DNA of 10,128 nucleotides from Planctomycetaceae bacterium (GTDB lineage: Bacteria > Planctomycetota > Planctomycetia > Pirellulales > UBA1268): NCBI GenBank assembly GCA_002862165.1, contig PKCL01000300.1, forward strand, positions 1-10,128, in the 5' to 3' direction. Positions 1 through 6,853 of the stretch are shown piece by piece. Every line of letters starts with the position of its first letter. Position 1 is the stretch's first letter. The notes beneath the pieces were generated by a model. That model ran no database searches, was not told the origin of the DNA, and saw only the letters and a list, made by a program, of their open reading frames with translations. The position numbers and the translations under genes were made by a program.

Positions 1-206
1 AAATACACTGAGGTGATGACCGTCAAATCTTTCTTCTTGATAAACAAGTCAATCAGTATTGCGGATAATGGTATTCCAATCATTGCGAGTAAGACGACCC
101 AAGGCACCCAGTTTGGTGCAGACCTCATGGATGGAGAGTTAAAAATCAAGACGGCAATCCCAAGAGAGACCATGCAGAACAGCGTGCGGAGGAAAATGAG
201 TGCCAT
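1..206 (-). CDS. N-terminal fragment of a membrane protein, probably YacL-like PIN/TRAM protein
   Basis: Reading the minus strand from ATG at 206 gives 68 codons with no stop before the window edge, so this is the 5' part of a longer gene. The protein begins MALIFLRTLFCMVSLGIAVL. It shows two hydrophobic stretches, about residues 4-22 and 35-53, followed by a basic turn (KKK at 57-59) and ITSVY at 64-68. This two-helix N-terminus with a charged loop and an I(T/S)SVY motif resembles the membrane anchor of YacL-like proteins. In those proteins the anchor precedes further helices, a cytoplasmic PIN nuclease domain and a TRAM RNA-binding domain. Those domains would lie outside the window, so the identification rests on the anchor alone and the function is inferred. 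No earlier ATG is in frame, and only an AAAGAA stretch stands upstream in place of a strong ribosome site. The open frame on the other strand over 13-237 is its shadow. Confidence 0.6.
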   Translation of the reverse strand, partial: MALIFLRTLFCMVSLGIAVLIFNSPSMRSAPNWVPWVVLLAMIGIPLSAILIDLFIKKKDLTVITSVY

Positions 207-241
207 TGAATGTATTTCTTTAAAAGAGAATGAATAACAGA

Positions 242-271
242 GCCGGAGATAAAAAATATCGAATTCCCGGC
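242..271 (-). other. Alternative hairpin competing with the terminator-like stem
   Basis: On the minus strand GCCGG (271-267) can pair with CCGGC (246-242), and inside it GATA (260-257) with TATC (251-248), leaving a T-only loop (256-252). This fold uses the 3' arm of the terminator-like stem at 256-285, so the two cannot form together. That geometry is what a terminator/antiterminator pair would look like. Nothing else supports regulation here, and it may be chance. Confidence 0.25.
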
Positions 272-285
272 AGGTCGTTCGATAT
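249..285 (-). terminator. Possible intrinsic terminator after the HIT-dGTPase operon
   Basis: On the minus strand a perfect 8-bp inverted repeat, ATATCGAA (285-278) and TTCGATAT (263-256), encloses a 14-base loop and is followed directly by TTTTT (255-251). This lies about 105 bases after the dGTPase stop and about 50 bases before the next minus-strand start, so it is well placed to end the upstream transcript. The stem is AT-rich and the loop large, so it would be weak. An overlapping alternative fold (271-242) competes with it. It could instead be a symmetrical protein-binding site for the gene starting at 206. Confidence 0.4.
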
Positions 286-389
286 GGCCACAGCTAACCA
301 AATATTACCATGTGAGAAAAGGTGAGGCGCACCAGTTTGTGATTAGAACGCTTAACAGGGAAATCTGAGGCACTTTCTGACACAGTAGC

Positions 390-1556
390 TTATTTTATCA
401 AGCGATGGGCAGCGTCCCGGTTGAAAAACCGGTCAGTCATGCCCGCGATGTAATCAGCAACGCTCCGTGGCACTCCGAGAGTTTCAGACCGCTGGAAATA
501 GCCAGAAGGCAATGTATTTGGATGTTCACAATACCAAAAAAATAAGTCACGCATCGTGTGCTGTGATTGTCGCCTGACTTTCATAACTTGGTCACTTCGG
601 TAGACGCGTTGAAATAAGAACGATTCTAGTTCCTCTTTCCCACGCTGTATTGTCAGGTCATGTGAGACAATCCGGTTTCCGTCAGAGGACACTTCCTTAA
701 TTTTTTCAACGGAAGGATTTTGCAGAGTGTGCAAGCGAGCCGAGGTTTGTGTTACCAGGCCGGCTACTTGCAGTTCAATGAGTTCATGGAGTACTGCTCG
801 ACGTAATAGTAGTGGATCGAGTTTTCCATGCTGAGAATCAACGTTGGCTGCGGCTTTTGCTACCAGCGGTAGTTCAAGTAATTCATCAAGCTTTACAAAG
901 CCCAACTCAATGGCGTCATCTGCATCATGAGTGTCGTAAGCTATTGAATCTGCTGCATCAACGACTTGGGTTTCAAGGAGCGGAGGTGGAGCAGTTGGGA
1001 GTTTAGCTCTTACCGATTGGGCATCAAGAATTTCTTGAGAAAGATTAAGGCCTGAACAACTCGGGTATCGATGCTCAAGCAGTGTCATGATTCGGAGTGC
1101 TTGGCGATTGTGATTGAACCCACCGTCTTTTTGAAGCAATTCGTTAAGAGTGTCTTCTCCGGCATGGCCTAGTGGTGGGTGCCCTATGTCGTGCGCCAGG
1201 GCAAGAGCTTCAGCAAGATCTTCATTAATCGCCAAAGACCTCGCGAGTGTTCGAGCGATACTTGTGACTTCAAGTGTATGAGTGAGTCTACTTCGATGAT
1301 AATCGCCAGGATATTCAGTAAAAACTTGTGTTTTATGAGCAAGTCGTCGAAAGGCGGCTGAATGCACAATGCGATCCCGATCACGTTGATATGGGCTTCG
1401 GAATGGGTGAGGAGTTTCTGCATGCACACGGCCGGCAGAGTCGATTGCATGCATTGCATGCGAGGCAAGTATCGCTGCTTCACGAATTTGCCAATTGAAT
1501 GGTAGTAGCGGCATGGTGCTAGAACGAGTTACATCCTCTCTGGTTTGATTCGTCAT
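390..1556 (-). CDS. dgt: dGTPase-like HD-domain deoxynucleoside triphosphate triphosphohydrolase
   Basis: This protein is predicted to hydrolyse dGTP, or other dNTPs, to the deoxynucleoside and triphosphate, in the cytoplasm, trimming dNTP pools. The HD metal-binding set is visible: H93 in RLTHTLEV, the H122-D123 pair in ALAHDIGHPPLGHAGED, and D203 in VDAADSIAYDTHDADDA. The N-terminal RDRDRIVHSAAFRRLAHKTQVF segment and the C-terminal YIAGMTDRF motif are characteristic of the bacterial dGTPase-like family. The length, 388 residues, fits the shorter class rather than the roughly 500-residue E. coli Dgt. I start it at the ATG at 1556, which overlaps the TGA of the upstream HIT gene as ATGA. A longer frame from 1580 would add eight residues but overlap the neighbour by 28 bases. 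Exact substrate preference cannot be read from sequence. It is the second gene of the operon with the HIT protein. Confidence 0.93.
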   Translation of the reverse strand: MTNQTREDVTRSSTMPLLPFNWQIREAAILASHAMHAIDSAGRVHAETPHPFRSPYQRDRDRIVHSAAFRRLAHKTQVFTEYPGDYHRSRLTHTLEVTSIARTLARSLAINEDLAEALALAHDIGHPPLGHAGEDTLNELLQKDGGFNHNRQALRIMTLLEHRYPSCSGLNLSQEILDAQSVRAKLPTAPPPLLETQVVDAADSIAYDTHDADDAIELGFVKLDELLELPLVAKAAANVDSQHGKLDPLLLRRAVLHELIELQVAGLVTQTSARLHTLQNPSVEKIKEVSSDGNRIVSHDLTIQRGKEELESFLFQRVYRSDQVMKVRRQSQHTMRDLFFWYCEHPNTLPSGYFQRSETLGVPRSVADYIAGMTDRFFNRDAAHRLIK

Positions 1557-2098
1557 GTACAAGATCTCAATTGGTTCCATAGGTCATCCAGTGCCTGTGG
1601 TATCACCCTCGTTCCGGCAACACTTGTCATAAAATTGACATCACCTGGCCACCGAGGTACGAGATGCCAGTGGAGATGGCCCGGTACACCTGCGCCAGCG
1701 ACCTGACCAAGATTAAGCCCGATATTGAAACCTTGTGCTTCTAATGTACGAGTGAGTCGTTGGCACCATATGGCAAGAAGTTGTTGTAAGTCGAGCAACA
1801 CAGATGCATCAATCTCAGGCAGCGTAGCCTGATGCTGAAGGGGAGCAATGAGGAGATGCCCGTTCGTGTACGGATATCGATTAAGAATTACAACGCTTTG
1901 GTCAGTTCGAGCTACTACACCTATGTCGCGGTCATAGCTTTCAGGCAATGCCGCAGCGCGGCAGAGGAAACAGCTTTTGTCAGCACCTGAACGCCACCTG
2001 TCCGGATCTGGCAATACCGCGGTATCGTCATTCCCCTTGATATAAGACAATCTCCATGGAGCCCATAGCGTGTCAGAATGTTTGGAGTATTCAGGCAT
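1553..2098 (-). CDS. HIT-family nucleotide hydrolase/phosphorylase
   Basis: This 181-residue protein belongs to the histidine triad superfamily, which cleaves or transfers nucleotides at an alpha-phosphate, for example diadenosine polyphosphates or AMP-linked compounds. The triad HLHWH (H141, H143, H145) sits in the context GVPGHLHWHLVPRW, with the upstream NGHLLIAP strand (H81) and NIGLNLGQ typical of the fold. A CFLC pair (C43, C46) and the N-terminal LWAPWRLSYI segment match the bacterial subgroup often annotated as AP-4-A phosphorylase-like. C43 and C46 may help bind zinc. The gene heads the minus-strand operon and its stop overlaps the dGTPase start by four bases. Both products act on nucleotides, suggesting a shared role in nucleotide-pool clean-up. 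The actual substrate is unknown. It diverges from scpA across 142 bases. Confidence 0.92.
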   Translation of the reverse strand: MPEYSKHSDTLWAPWRLSYIKGNDDTAVLPDPDRWRSGADKSCFLCRAAALPESYDRDIGVVARTDQSVVILNRYPYTNGHLLIAPLQHQATLPEIDASVLLDLQQLLAIWCQRLTRTLEAQGFNIGLNLGQVAGAGVPGHLHWHLVPRWPGDVNFMTSVAGTRVIPQALDDLWNQLRSCT

Positions 2099-2240
2099 AG
2101 GTCTTTGTTGAAGAATAAAACATAGCTACCGTTACTATTATGGTAACTAAATCTTAGGAAACGTGGTGTTGCCGGTAGATAAGACCATTCAAATGCTGTG
2201 ACCAAACTTGGTGGGCGTACTGTCAGAGAGGAGTAAGTTC
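2099..2240. promoter_or_regulatory. Divergent intergenic region between the HIT operon and scpA operon
   Basis: These 142 bases separate two operons that face away from each other, so both promoters should lie here. The right end carries a strong Shine-Dalgarno AGGAG (2229-2233). A short inverted repeat, GTTAC and GTAAC around 2135-2155, lies in an AT-rich part and could be an operator or part of a promoter. On the plus strand TTGAAG followed by TACTAT at a 19-base spacing is a weak promoter match. I would not assign a transcription start from this. Confidence 0.4.
2229..2233 (+). promoter_or_regulatory. Ribosome binding site deciding the scpA start
   Basis: AGGAG lies seven bases before GTG at 2241. 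It selects this start over TTG 2208 and GTG 2211, which lie upstream of the site. Confidence 0.7.
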
Positions 2241-2984
2241 GTGACCTTCAAAGTCGACTTAGATGTATTCGCTGGGCCACTCGACTTATTGTTGTACCTT
2301 GTGAAGAAGCATGAGGTGGATGTTACCGAAGTGCCTATTGCCAAGGTGACAGAGGAATTTATTGCCTACCTTGAAATATTGGAGGAGTTGGCGATAGATC
2401 AGGTAGGGGAATTCGTTGAGTTGGCGAGCGTCTTGTTGGAAATTAAGGCAAGGGCTCTGGTGCCTCGTCCAGAAGAACAAGAGGAGGTAGTTGAGCCCGT
2501 TCGCGAAGACCTCGTTGAGAAATTACTTGAGTACAAACAGTTTCGGGATGCGGCAGTGCTGCTGGAAGACCGTGCACGAGAATGGGAAGCCCGATTTATA
2601 CGTTCCCATGTTGAGGAGTTGCCACGAAAGGGACCACCAGCAACAATTCATTTTGCCGATGTGCAAGTATGGGATCTTGTGGGAGCCCTTACGCGTGTTC
2701 TTGAACGCCAGGAACGAAGAAGACCACGGCAAATTATTCAAGACGATACACCGATTGAAGTGCATATCGAGAGTATTGAACGAATGCTTAAAAATAAAGG
2801 AAAAGTCGCGTTCACATCACTTTTCGATGTCGACATGCCAAGAATGCGCGTAGTAGGAATTTTTCTTGCCGCACTAGAACTTGTTCGTCGTGGCAACTTA
2901 CTTACACGACAGGAGCGACTGTTTGATGAGATTTGGTTGGAGTATCGCTCGCCAATAGAAGCAACATCAAAGGGGCTTCCATGA
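2241..2984 (+). CDS. scpA: ScpA, segregation and condensation protein A (kleisin subunit)
   Basis: ScpA is the kleisin subunit that bridges the Smc dimer and recruits ScpB in the bacterial condensin complex, compacting and segregating the chromosome. The N-terminus, with FAGPLDLLLYLVKK (10-23) and then VDVTEVPIAKVTEEF, is the diagnostic start of the ScpA/kleisin domain. It is followed by VGEFVELASVLLEIKARALVP (55-75), an acidic linker (78-90) and a C-terminal winged-helix region ending in the Smc-contacting part. Length 247 residues is normal. I use GTG at 2241: AGGAG at 2229-2233 sits seven bases upstream and the protein then begins MTFKVDLDVF, as in relatives. An in-frame TTG at 2208 would add 11 residues that contain the ribosome site. 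No scpB follows, although the two genes are often adjacent. Instead its TGA overlaps the next ATG as ATGA. Confidence 0.94.
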   Translation: MTFKVDLDVFAGPLDLLLYLVKKHEVDVTEVPIAKVTEEFIAYLEILEELAIDQVGEFVELASVLLEIKARALVPRPEEQEEVVEPVREDLVEKLLEYKQFRDAAVLLEDRAREWEARFIRSHVEELPRKGPPATIHFADVQVWDLVGALTRVLERQERRRPRQIIQDDTPIEVHIESIERMLKNKGKVAFTSLFDVDMPRMRVVGIFLAALELVRRGNLLTRQERLFDEIWLEYRSPIEATSKGLP

Positions 2985-3820
2985 TTGAAAATGCTCCTGT
3001 TCGCTCATTCTCGCATAGAGGGCTAACGATTGAAGGCTATTCTCGAGCAGCCGTTCAGAGTTACTGGCGGGTTCCTGAACTAAAACTCGGCTTTGACCTC
3101 GGTGGCCAGCCATGGGGTTTTATGGCGACGTCCACATGGTTCATTAGCCATACACACCTTGATCATATTGCGGCGCTGCCGGTGTATGTTGCGCGCCGCC
3201 GCATGATGAAAATGGACCCACCTACAATTTATGTTCCAGAGAAGGCAATTGGGCGAATCGAGCGACTTTTGCGTGCTGTGGAAGATCTCGATAAAGGTCG
3301 ACTGCCTTGTACACTTTTGCCTGCTTGTCCAGGCGAAGAGATTGAGCTTTCTCGTGAGCATGTTGTGACTGTGTCGAGCACGTGCCACACGCTTCCAAGC
3401 GTAGGCTACGTTGTTTGGGATAGACGTCGCAAACTCAAGAATGAATACCAAGGGTTTACTGGGGATCAGATCCGTGATCTACGGCTATCGGGTGTCGATG
3501 TCACGAATGAGGTGCGAACCCCGCTCATTGGATACTTAGGCGACTCGAATCCTGATGGGCTGGATCGATGTCCAGCAATGTATGAGGCGATGATTCTTAT
3601 CGCAGAGATGACATTTGTTGCGAAAAGTCACCGTCGTGAAAATATTCATAAATACGGCCACATGCATCTGGAAGACTTTCTTGCTCGTCGTGAACGCTTT
3701 CAGAATGAGGTGATCATTGCGGCTCACTATTCTACGAGATACACGGATGACCGTATTCAACGTATTCTTTCAAAAAGAATCCCGGATTTACTGGATGGTC
3801 GCCTTCAGGTGTGGTTGTGA
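2981..3820 (+). CDS. rnz: tRNase Z (RNase Z), metallo-beta-lactamase fold, plant-like short form
   Basis: Predicted to cut the 3' trailer from precursor tRNAs. The metallo-beta-lactamase zinc set is complete by eye: HTHLDH (H57, H59, D61, H62), H136 in SSTCHTLPS, D188 in GYLGDS and H249 in AAHYSTRY. YGHMHLED (H227) and EMTF match the tRNase Z-specific catalytic region, and HYSTRY corresponds to the family's HFSxRY. From memory, the whole 279-residue chain aligns with plant short tRNase Z (Arabidopsis TRZ1/TRZ2): KMDPPTIYVP, KLKNEYQGFTGDQI, LRLSGVDVT and the end LLDGRLQVW all have counterparts. It departs from them in GDS for GDT and HYS for HFS. The start at 2981 overlaps the scpA stop as ATGA with AAAGGGG just upstream. 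A frame from 2933 would add 16 residues lying inside scpA. The catalytic set suggests an active enzyme, but RNA cleavage is inferred from homology. Confidence 0.85.
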   Translation: MIENAPVRSFSHRGLTIEGYSRAAVQSYWRVPELKLGFDLGGQPWGFMATSTWFISHTHLDHIAALPVYVARRRMMKMDPPTIYVPEKAIGRIERLLRAVEDLDKGRLPCTLLPACPGEEIELSREHVVTVSSTCHTLPSVGYVVWDRRRKLKNEYQGFTGDQIRDLRLSGVDVTNEVRTPLIGYLGDSNPDGLDRCPAMYEAMILIAEMTFVAKSHRRENIHKYGHMHLEDFLARRERFQNEVIIAAHYSTRYTDDRIQRILSKRIPDLLDGRLQVWL

Positions 3821-4944
3821 AAGGTGATATTCGACACGCTTACGTTCATGTGCCGTTCTGTCGCCATCGCTGTGGCTATTGTGATTTTACGCTCGTCGCA
3901 GGGCGGGACGATCTCTTTGAAGATTACTACACGGCCCTCGGTGTTGAGTTGAAGCGTCTCGCGCAGCCAATCGAATTGGACACGCTTTACCTGGGAGGTG
4001 GAACCCCGTCACATTTAGGACCGGAAGGGATAAAGCATTTATTCGAGGTGTTGCATGATGTCTTACGTCCAGCATCCGCTGCTGAGGTGACGATTGAAGC
4101 AAACCCACTGGATATCTCGGAAGCTTCGATAGAGGCATTTCACAAGTGTGGGATTAATCGCGTCAGCCTTGGGGTGCAGTCACTCAACGCACTGACCTTG
4201 AGCACGCTTGATCGAGATCATCGAGAGGACGATGTAAGGCGAGTGATGCAACTCTTATTGGACTCGGGACTTATTGTGAGTGTTGATCTGATAATCGCTG
4301 CTCCGAAGCAGACGCTTGATGCTGCTAGCCGAGACATTGAGGCAATTACCGCTCTCGGTGCTCAGCATATCTCTGTGTACTGCTTAACGTGGGAGCAAGG
4401 GACTGCTTTTTGGGGGAAGCGTGCGCGGGGAACTCTTATGCCCGTTGCTGAAGATATTGAACATGAAATGTTTGAATTGGCGATAGATCGCTTGTCGTCT
4501 TCAGGATATCAGCAGTATGAAGTTTCAAACTTTGCTCAACCAGAAATGATATGCCGTCATAATGAAGCGTATTGGGATTGTCGGCCGTGGGAAGCCTTTG
4601 GTCCGGGAGCTGCGCGATTCGACGGACGAAATCGAATAACGAACATAAGAAGCACAAGTGCTTGGATTAAAAATCTTATCGCCGGCGAAGGTGTGACTGG
4701 AGATGTGGATGCGATGACGCCAGAAGGAGCGGCACGAGAAAGGCTTGTGCTTGGTCTTCGGCGACGACGTGGTGTCGACCGTGTTTCATTTTTTCAGCAA
4801 AGCGGCTTTCAAGTTGATGATTTGGCAAAAAAGCCAATTCAAGAATGGGTTGCTGCGGGCTTTGCAGACGATGACGGGGAACATGTTCAATTAACGCGTT
4901 CCGGCATGCTGCTGTCAGACTCTCTTTGGTCGGCAGTGCTGTAG
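3817..4944 (+). CDS. hemW: HemW-like radical SAM protein (heme chaperone)
   Basis: HemW is a radical SAM protein that binds heme and is thought to deliver it to haem proteins. It was long annotated as oxygen-independent coproporphyrinogen III oxidase. The cluster motif CxxxCxxC is C15, C19, C22 in HVPFCRHRCGYCDF. The residue two after the last cysteine is F rather than the fourth cysteine seen in true HemN, which favours HemW. GGGTPS (60-65) is the SAM-binding glycine motif, and IEANP, VSLGVQS and DLIIAAPKQT follow in the expected order along the TIM barrel. A HemN C-terminal domain follows, with ERLVLGLRRRRGVD near residue 310. At 375 residues the length is typical. The chosen GTG at 3817 overlaps the tRNase Z TGA as GTGA, with AGGTG at 3807-3811. 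GTG at 3811 is an alternative two codons earlier. It ends three bases from the convergent pntB stop. Confidence 0.92.
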   Translation: MKGDIRHAYVHVPFCRHRCGYCDFTLVAGRDDLFEDYYTALGVELKRLAQPIELDTLYLGGGTPSHLGPEGIKHLFEVLHDVLRPASAAEVTIEANPLDISEASIEAFHKCGINRVSLGVQSLNALTLSTLDRDHREDDVRRVMQLLLDSGLIVSVDLIIAAPKQTLDAASRDIEAITALGAQHISVYCLTWEQGTAFWGKRARGTLMPVAEDIEHEMFELAIDRLSSSGYQQYEVSNFAQPEMICRHNEAYWDCRPWEAFGPGAARFDGRNRITNIRSTSAWIKNLIAGEGVTGDVDAMTPEGAARERLVLGLRRRRGVDRVSFFQQSGFQVDDLAKKPIQEWVAAGFADDDGEHVQLTRSGMLLSDSLWSAVL

Positions 4945-4947
4945 GGG

Positions 4948-6405
4948 CTAGTCCCTTGTGACGGCAGCAGTCAGTTCGATCAATGCTTTTTTTCCATCAG
5001 CAAAGTACATCAATGTATTGTCAGCAGCGAAAAGTGGATTTGGGATTCCCGCAAATCCAGGTGAAAGCGATCGCTTAATGACGATGACCGTCTGGGCTTT
5101 GTCGACATCGAGAATGGGCATGCCTGCAATAGGGCTGTCGGGATCATTTCGAGCAGCAGGGTTCACGACATCGTTAGCACCAATAACGATTGCTACATCG
5201 GTTTCAGGAAAAGAGGGGTTGATGTCATCCATCTCACGAAGTTGTTCGTAGGGAATGTCTGCCTCAGCAAGGAGCACGTTCATATGCCCCGGCATTCGGC
5301 CAGCTACCGGGTGGATTGCATATTCGACGGAAGTGCCTCGAGCTTCTAGGACATCAGCAAGCTCCCTGACTGCGTGCTGGGCTTGAGCAACGGCTAAACC
5401 ATAGCCTGGCACAATGACAACACGATCTGCCTGCTCAAGAATCATCGCGAGTTCTTCAGTTTCCGCAGACTTTATTTTGCCGGCATACACTTCGTCTGCA
5501 TCAACAGTTGATGTTGTGCCAAGGCCACCGAATAGAACACCAAGAAGGGAACGATTCATAGCCTTGCACATGATGGCTGTTAAAATCAAGCCGCTTGCGC
5601 CAACGAGTGATCCAGCAATCACGAGAACTGAATTGTCAATGACGAAGCCGGCAGCCGCCGCAGCAAGTCCCGAGTAGCTATTCAGAAGACAGATAACAAC
5701 AGGCATGTCGGCACCCCCGATTGGGAGAGTGAGTGTCACTCCTAGGGCAGCTGCAACAAGTACAAGAAGAAGGAAGAAGAGCAGCTGGGACGTGCCGAAT
5801 ACACCCCAGAGAAGGAAAAGGGCGGTAACAGCCAACGCAAGATTAATCCATTGTCTATTTGGGTTGTCCCATGGTTTTTTGAATTGTGGAAGCTCTTGAA
5901 GTTTTCCGAATGCGACAAGACTTCCGGTCAGGGTGACCGAGCCAATAAAGCATGCCAGTCCAATAGCTATTGCAAACTGAGTCCAGGGCTCAAGAGAAGC
6001 CGCCGCTGAGGCCTGGCGAGCACTCTCCTCAAATCTGGAAACTGCTCGAGTGCTTGTTAATTCAGCAGCTGCAACGAGCATTGAGGCAGCTCCACCGAAT
6101 CCATTGAGGAGAGCAACCATTTGTGGCATCCCTGTCATTGGCCAGCGAATCGCCATGGTTGCACCAATGCCCCCTCCAATAGCCGCGAACACAATCAGCA
6201 TGAAAAGTGGCCAGATACCATATTCAGCGATACTCGTAGTGACCGGCTGTTCGAAGCAAGCCGCCAATATCGCGATAGCCATGCCGGTAGCACCAAGGAG
6301 GTTGCCACGAACAGCTGTTCGTGGGCCACTCATTTGCTTAAAAGCAACAATGAACAGCATTGAGGCCGTGAGGTAGGCGAGATTAATCCAGGCCTGACTC
6401 GACAT
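4948..6405 (-). CDS. pntB: NAD(P) transhydrogenase subunit beta (PntB)
   Basis: This is the NADP(H)-binding subunit of the inner-membrane proton-translocating transhydrogenase, which transfers hydride between NADH and NADP+ coupled to proton movement, usually making NADPH. Residues 1 to about 290 are a run of hydrophobic segments (domain II), with conserved-looking patches MVALLNGFGGAASMLVA (96-112) and CLLNSYSGLAAAAAGF (239-254). The C-terminal domain III begins with VVIVPGYGLAVAQAQH (329-344), the nucleotide-binding loop. It continues with HPVAGRMPGHMNVLLAEA, IVIGANDVVNPAA and PILDVDKA, then IVIKRSLSPGFAGIPNPLF, all signatures of the family. At 485 residues it is full length. AAGGAT lies about five bases upstream of ATG 6405. 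It is the last gene of the pntAA-pntAB-pntB operon, and there is no room for a separate terminator before hemW. Confidence 0.97.
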   Translation of the reverse strand: MSSQAWINLAYLTASMLFIVAFKQMSGPRTAVRGNLLGATGMAIAILAACFEQPVTTSIAEYGIWPLFMLIVFAAIGGGIGATMAIRWPMTGMPQMVALLNGFGGAASMLVAAAELTSTRAVSRFEESARQASAAASLEPWTQFAIAIGLACFIGSVTLTGSLVAFGKLQELPQFKKPWDNPNRQWINLALAVTALFLLWGVFGTSQLLFFLLLVLVAAALGVTLTLPIGGADMPVVICLLNSYSGLAAAAAGFVIDNSVLVIAGSLVGASGLILTAIMCKAMNRSLLGVLFGGLGTTSTVDADEVYAGKIKSAETEELAMILEQADRVVIVPGYGLAVAQAQHAVRELADVLEARGTSVEYAIHPVAGRMPGHMNVLLAEADIPYEQLREMDDINPSFPETDVAIVIGANDVVNPAARNDPDSPIAGMPILDVDKAQTVIVIKRSLSPGFAGIPNPLFAADNTLMYFADGKKALIELTAAVTRD

Positions 6406-6455
6406 AAGAAATCCTTTTTAGGTGACAGAAAGTGAGGACGTGATAACCAGCCGGA

Positions 6456-6809
6456 CTATTTCTTTTTTGGATTAAACATTTCAAGCATTCTGTGCGTTAC
6501 CACAAAGCCCCCGGCCACATTTATCATTGCAAGTAAGATTGCTAAAAGTCCAAAAAGGGTTCCAAACCCTGTGGTAAGGCTGCCTGCAACGACAAGTGCA
6601 CCAACTACTGTGACGCCGGAAATAGCGTTTGACCCACTTGTCAAAGGCGTGTGAAGACGTTGCGGTACTTTTGTAATCACTTCAAAACCGACCCACATCG
6701 CAAGCAGGAAAACTGTGAGAAGCCGGATGAAAGTAGAGGCGGGGTCTTCAGCAGGTGTCGGAGTCGCTGCAAAGAGTGGCAGTAGGTTGGCAAGTAAAGT
6801 GATGTTCAT
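6456..6809 (-). CDS. pntAB: NAD(P) transhydrogenase alpha subunit, membrane part (PntAB)
   Basis: This 117-residue protein is the small membrane piece of the alpha subunit, which in E. coli is fused to the soluble NAD domain but here is a separate gene. It shows hydrophobic segments around residues 4-16, 27-43, 61-80 and 84-103. The sequence LAMWVGFEVITKVPQRLHTPLTSGSNAISG (36-65) is the conserved signature around the first core helices, and GFVVTHRMLEMF near the end matches the family C-terminus. Together with PntB it builds the proton channel. It lies between pntAA (44 bases upstream) and pntB (50 bases downstream) on the same strand. The ribosome site before ATG 6809 is weak (CGAGAT). Confidence 0.95.
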   Translation of the reverse strand: MNITLLANLLPLFAATPTPAEDPASTFIRLLTVFLLAMWVGFEVITKVPQRLHTPLTSGSNAISGVTVVGALVVAGSLTTGFGTLFGLLAILLAMINVAGGFVVTHRMLEMFNPKKK

Positions 6810-6853
6810 AACGAAATCTCGGGACTGTGCAGGAAGTAGATCGTGAGACGTGT

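Noticed and set aside
13..237. Plus-strand open frame of 74 codons
   Set aside because: The minus strand here encodes a convincing two-helix membrane N-terminus. The plus-strand product is polar and without motifs, so it is a shadow.
207..389. Search for a tRNA or small RNA gene, prompted by a GTTCGA-like T-loop motif at 277-282
   Set aside because: No acceptor, D-arm or anticodon stems could be arranged around it. The motif belongs to the ATATCGAA/TTCGATAT inverted repeat.
4958..6376. Plus-strand frames of 64-108 codons opposite pntB
   Set aside because: pntB is unmistakable on the minus strand. These frames are antisense shadows produced by its Ala/Gly/Leu-rich codons.
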